Source of the DNA: Clostridia bacterium | GTDB taxonomy: Bacteria; Bacillota; Clostridia; Oscillospirales; QAMX01 | Direction: 5' to 3' | Length of the DNA: 6,582 nt | Assembly: GCA_017547975.1 (NCBI GenBank) | Contig: JAFYNU010000317.1 | Span: 1 to 6,582, forward strand | In this document: positions 5,992 through 6,582 of the stretch, piece by piece | How positions within the stretch are numbered: the stretch's first letter is position 1 | Layout: each line of letters begins with the position of its first letter | Program-made: the position numbers and the translations under genes | Notes under the pieces: generated by a model | The model's database searches: none | What the model was told of the DNA's origin: nothing | What the model saw: the letters and a program-made list of their open reading frames with translations, nothing else

Positions 5992-6582
5992 ATGTCGAAA
6001 CTCACTGCCCAACTCTACACTCTCCGCGACTACTGCAAAACCCCCGCTGACCTGGCTGTAACCCTGGAAAAGGTTGCCAAAATCGGCTATAAGTCGGTTC
6101 AGGTATCGGGTGTCGGCCCCATTGATCCCCAGGAACTGAAGGACCTTCTGGACAAAAACGGCCTTGACCTGATTGTTACCCACACCCCCTACGCTGAAAT
6201 CGATGAAAACCTGGATCAGGTGATTGCCAACCACAAGCTCTGGAACTGCAAGTACATCGGTCTTGGCTCCATTCCCGGTGATTATCCCCGTACCAAGGAA
6301 GGCTTTGCCGCCTTCATGGAAAAGGCAAACAAGTGGTGCGAAAAAATCGACGATGCCGGCTTGAAGTTTGTTTACCACAACCATCACTTCGAATTTGTCC
6401 GCTTTGACGGCATGACCGGTCTGGAATACATGATCGCCAATGCCGGCCGTGGCTTCCAGTTTGAAATCGATACCTTCTGGGTACAGGCCGGTGGTGCCGA
6501 CCCCGCCGAATATATCCGCAAGGTAGCCGGTAAGATGGAGATCATCCACTTCAAGGATTTCGACGTGGACGAAAAGGCCGAA
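5992..6582 (+). CDS. Sugar phosphate isomerase/epimerase-like TIM barrel protein, 3' end cut by the window
   Basis: The first 197 residues of a xylose-isomerase-like TIM barrel (AP endonuclease 2/sugar isomerase fold, usually 250-290 residues), still open at the edge. It starts MSKLTAQLYTLRDYC, the typical first strand of the family. YHNHHFEF (128-135) offers E134; FEIDTFW (157-163) offers D160; IIHFKD (184-189) offers H186. By analogy these are divalent-metal ligands, so an active enzyme is likely. No signal peptide is seen. The family includes isomerases and epimerases of free sugars, inosose dehydratase and enzymes acting on 3-keto sugars, so the reaction cannot be assigned from sequence. 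Its position directly behind xylB suggests it makes a ketose for that kinase. The gap to xylB is one base. Confidence 0.82.
   Translation, partial: MSKLTAQLYTLRDYCKTPADLAVTLEKVAKIGYKSVQVSGVGPIDPQELKDLLDKNGLDLIVTHTPYAEIDENLDQVIANHKLWNCKYIGLGSIPGDYPRTKEGFAAFMEKANKWCEKIDDAGLKFVYHNHHFEFVRFDGMTGLEYMIANAGRGFQFEIDTFWVQAGGADPAEYIRKVAGKMEIIHFKDFDVDEKAE

Noticed and set aside
5743..6549. A 268-codon minus-strand frame opposite xylB and the isomerase gene
   Set aside because: It is antisense to two well-supported genes and crosses their junction; no domain is seen.

Overview
The window looks like a chromosomal stretch from a low-to-mid G+C Gram-positive anaerobe, most likely a gut-type member of the Clostridia. 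The reasons are strong AGGAG-type ribosome binding sites, compact operons, sigma-A-like promoters, and the kinds of proteins encoded: a cytosolic GH38 alpha-mannosidase, a xylulokinase and a sugar isomerase/epimerase. The taxonomic guess is inference. The first ~300 bases stand apart: about 37% G+C by hand count, against more than 50% over most of the rest, with only one doubtful 58-codon ORF.

Layout from left to right. At 1-303 there is AT-rich sequence with no recognised gene. At 304-792 (+) lies the C-terminal part of a uroporphyrinogen-decarboxylase-like protein, missing its N-terminal half or more. A strong hairpin with T-tracts on both sides (814-846) separates it from a convergent operon on the minus strand. 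That operon reads, in transcription order, GH38 alpha-mannosidase (start 4303) and then ribulose-phosphate 3-epimerase (start 1507). The mannosidase stop codon overlaps the Shine-Dalgarno sequence of the epimerase. Diverging from it on the plus strand is a second operon: xylulokinase (4443-5990), followed after one base by a sugar phosphate isomerase/epimerase-like gene that runs off the right edge.

The 139-bp gap between the two operons holds back-to-back promoters, with a small inverted repeat between the two predicted transcription starts. This suggests the operons are switched on together by one sugar-responsive regulator encoded outside the window. The enzymes form a plausible chain: an intracellular glycosidase frees a sugar, the isomerase/epimerase converts it to a ketose, the kinase makes a ketose 5-phosphate (D-xylulose 5-phosphate if it is a true XylB), and the 3-epimerase passes this into the pentose phosphate pathway. 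The actual substrate cannot be read from the sequence. I found no RNA gene, CRISPR array, insertion sequence or defence system.
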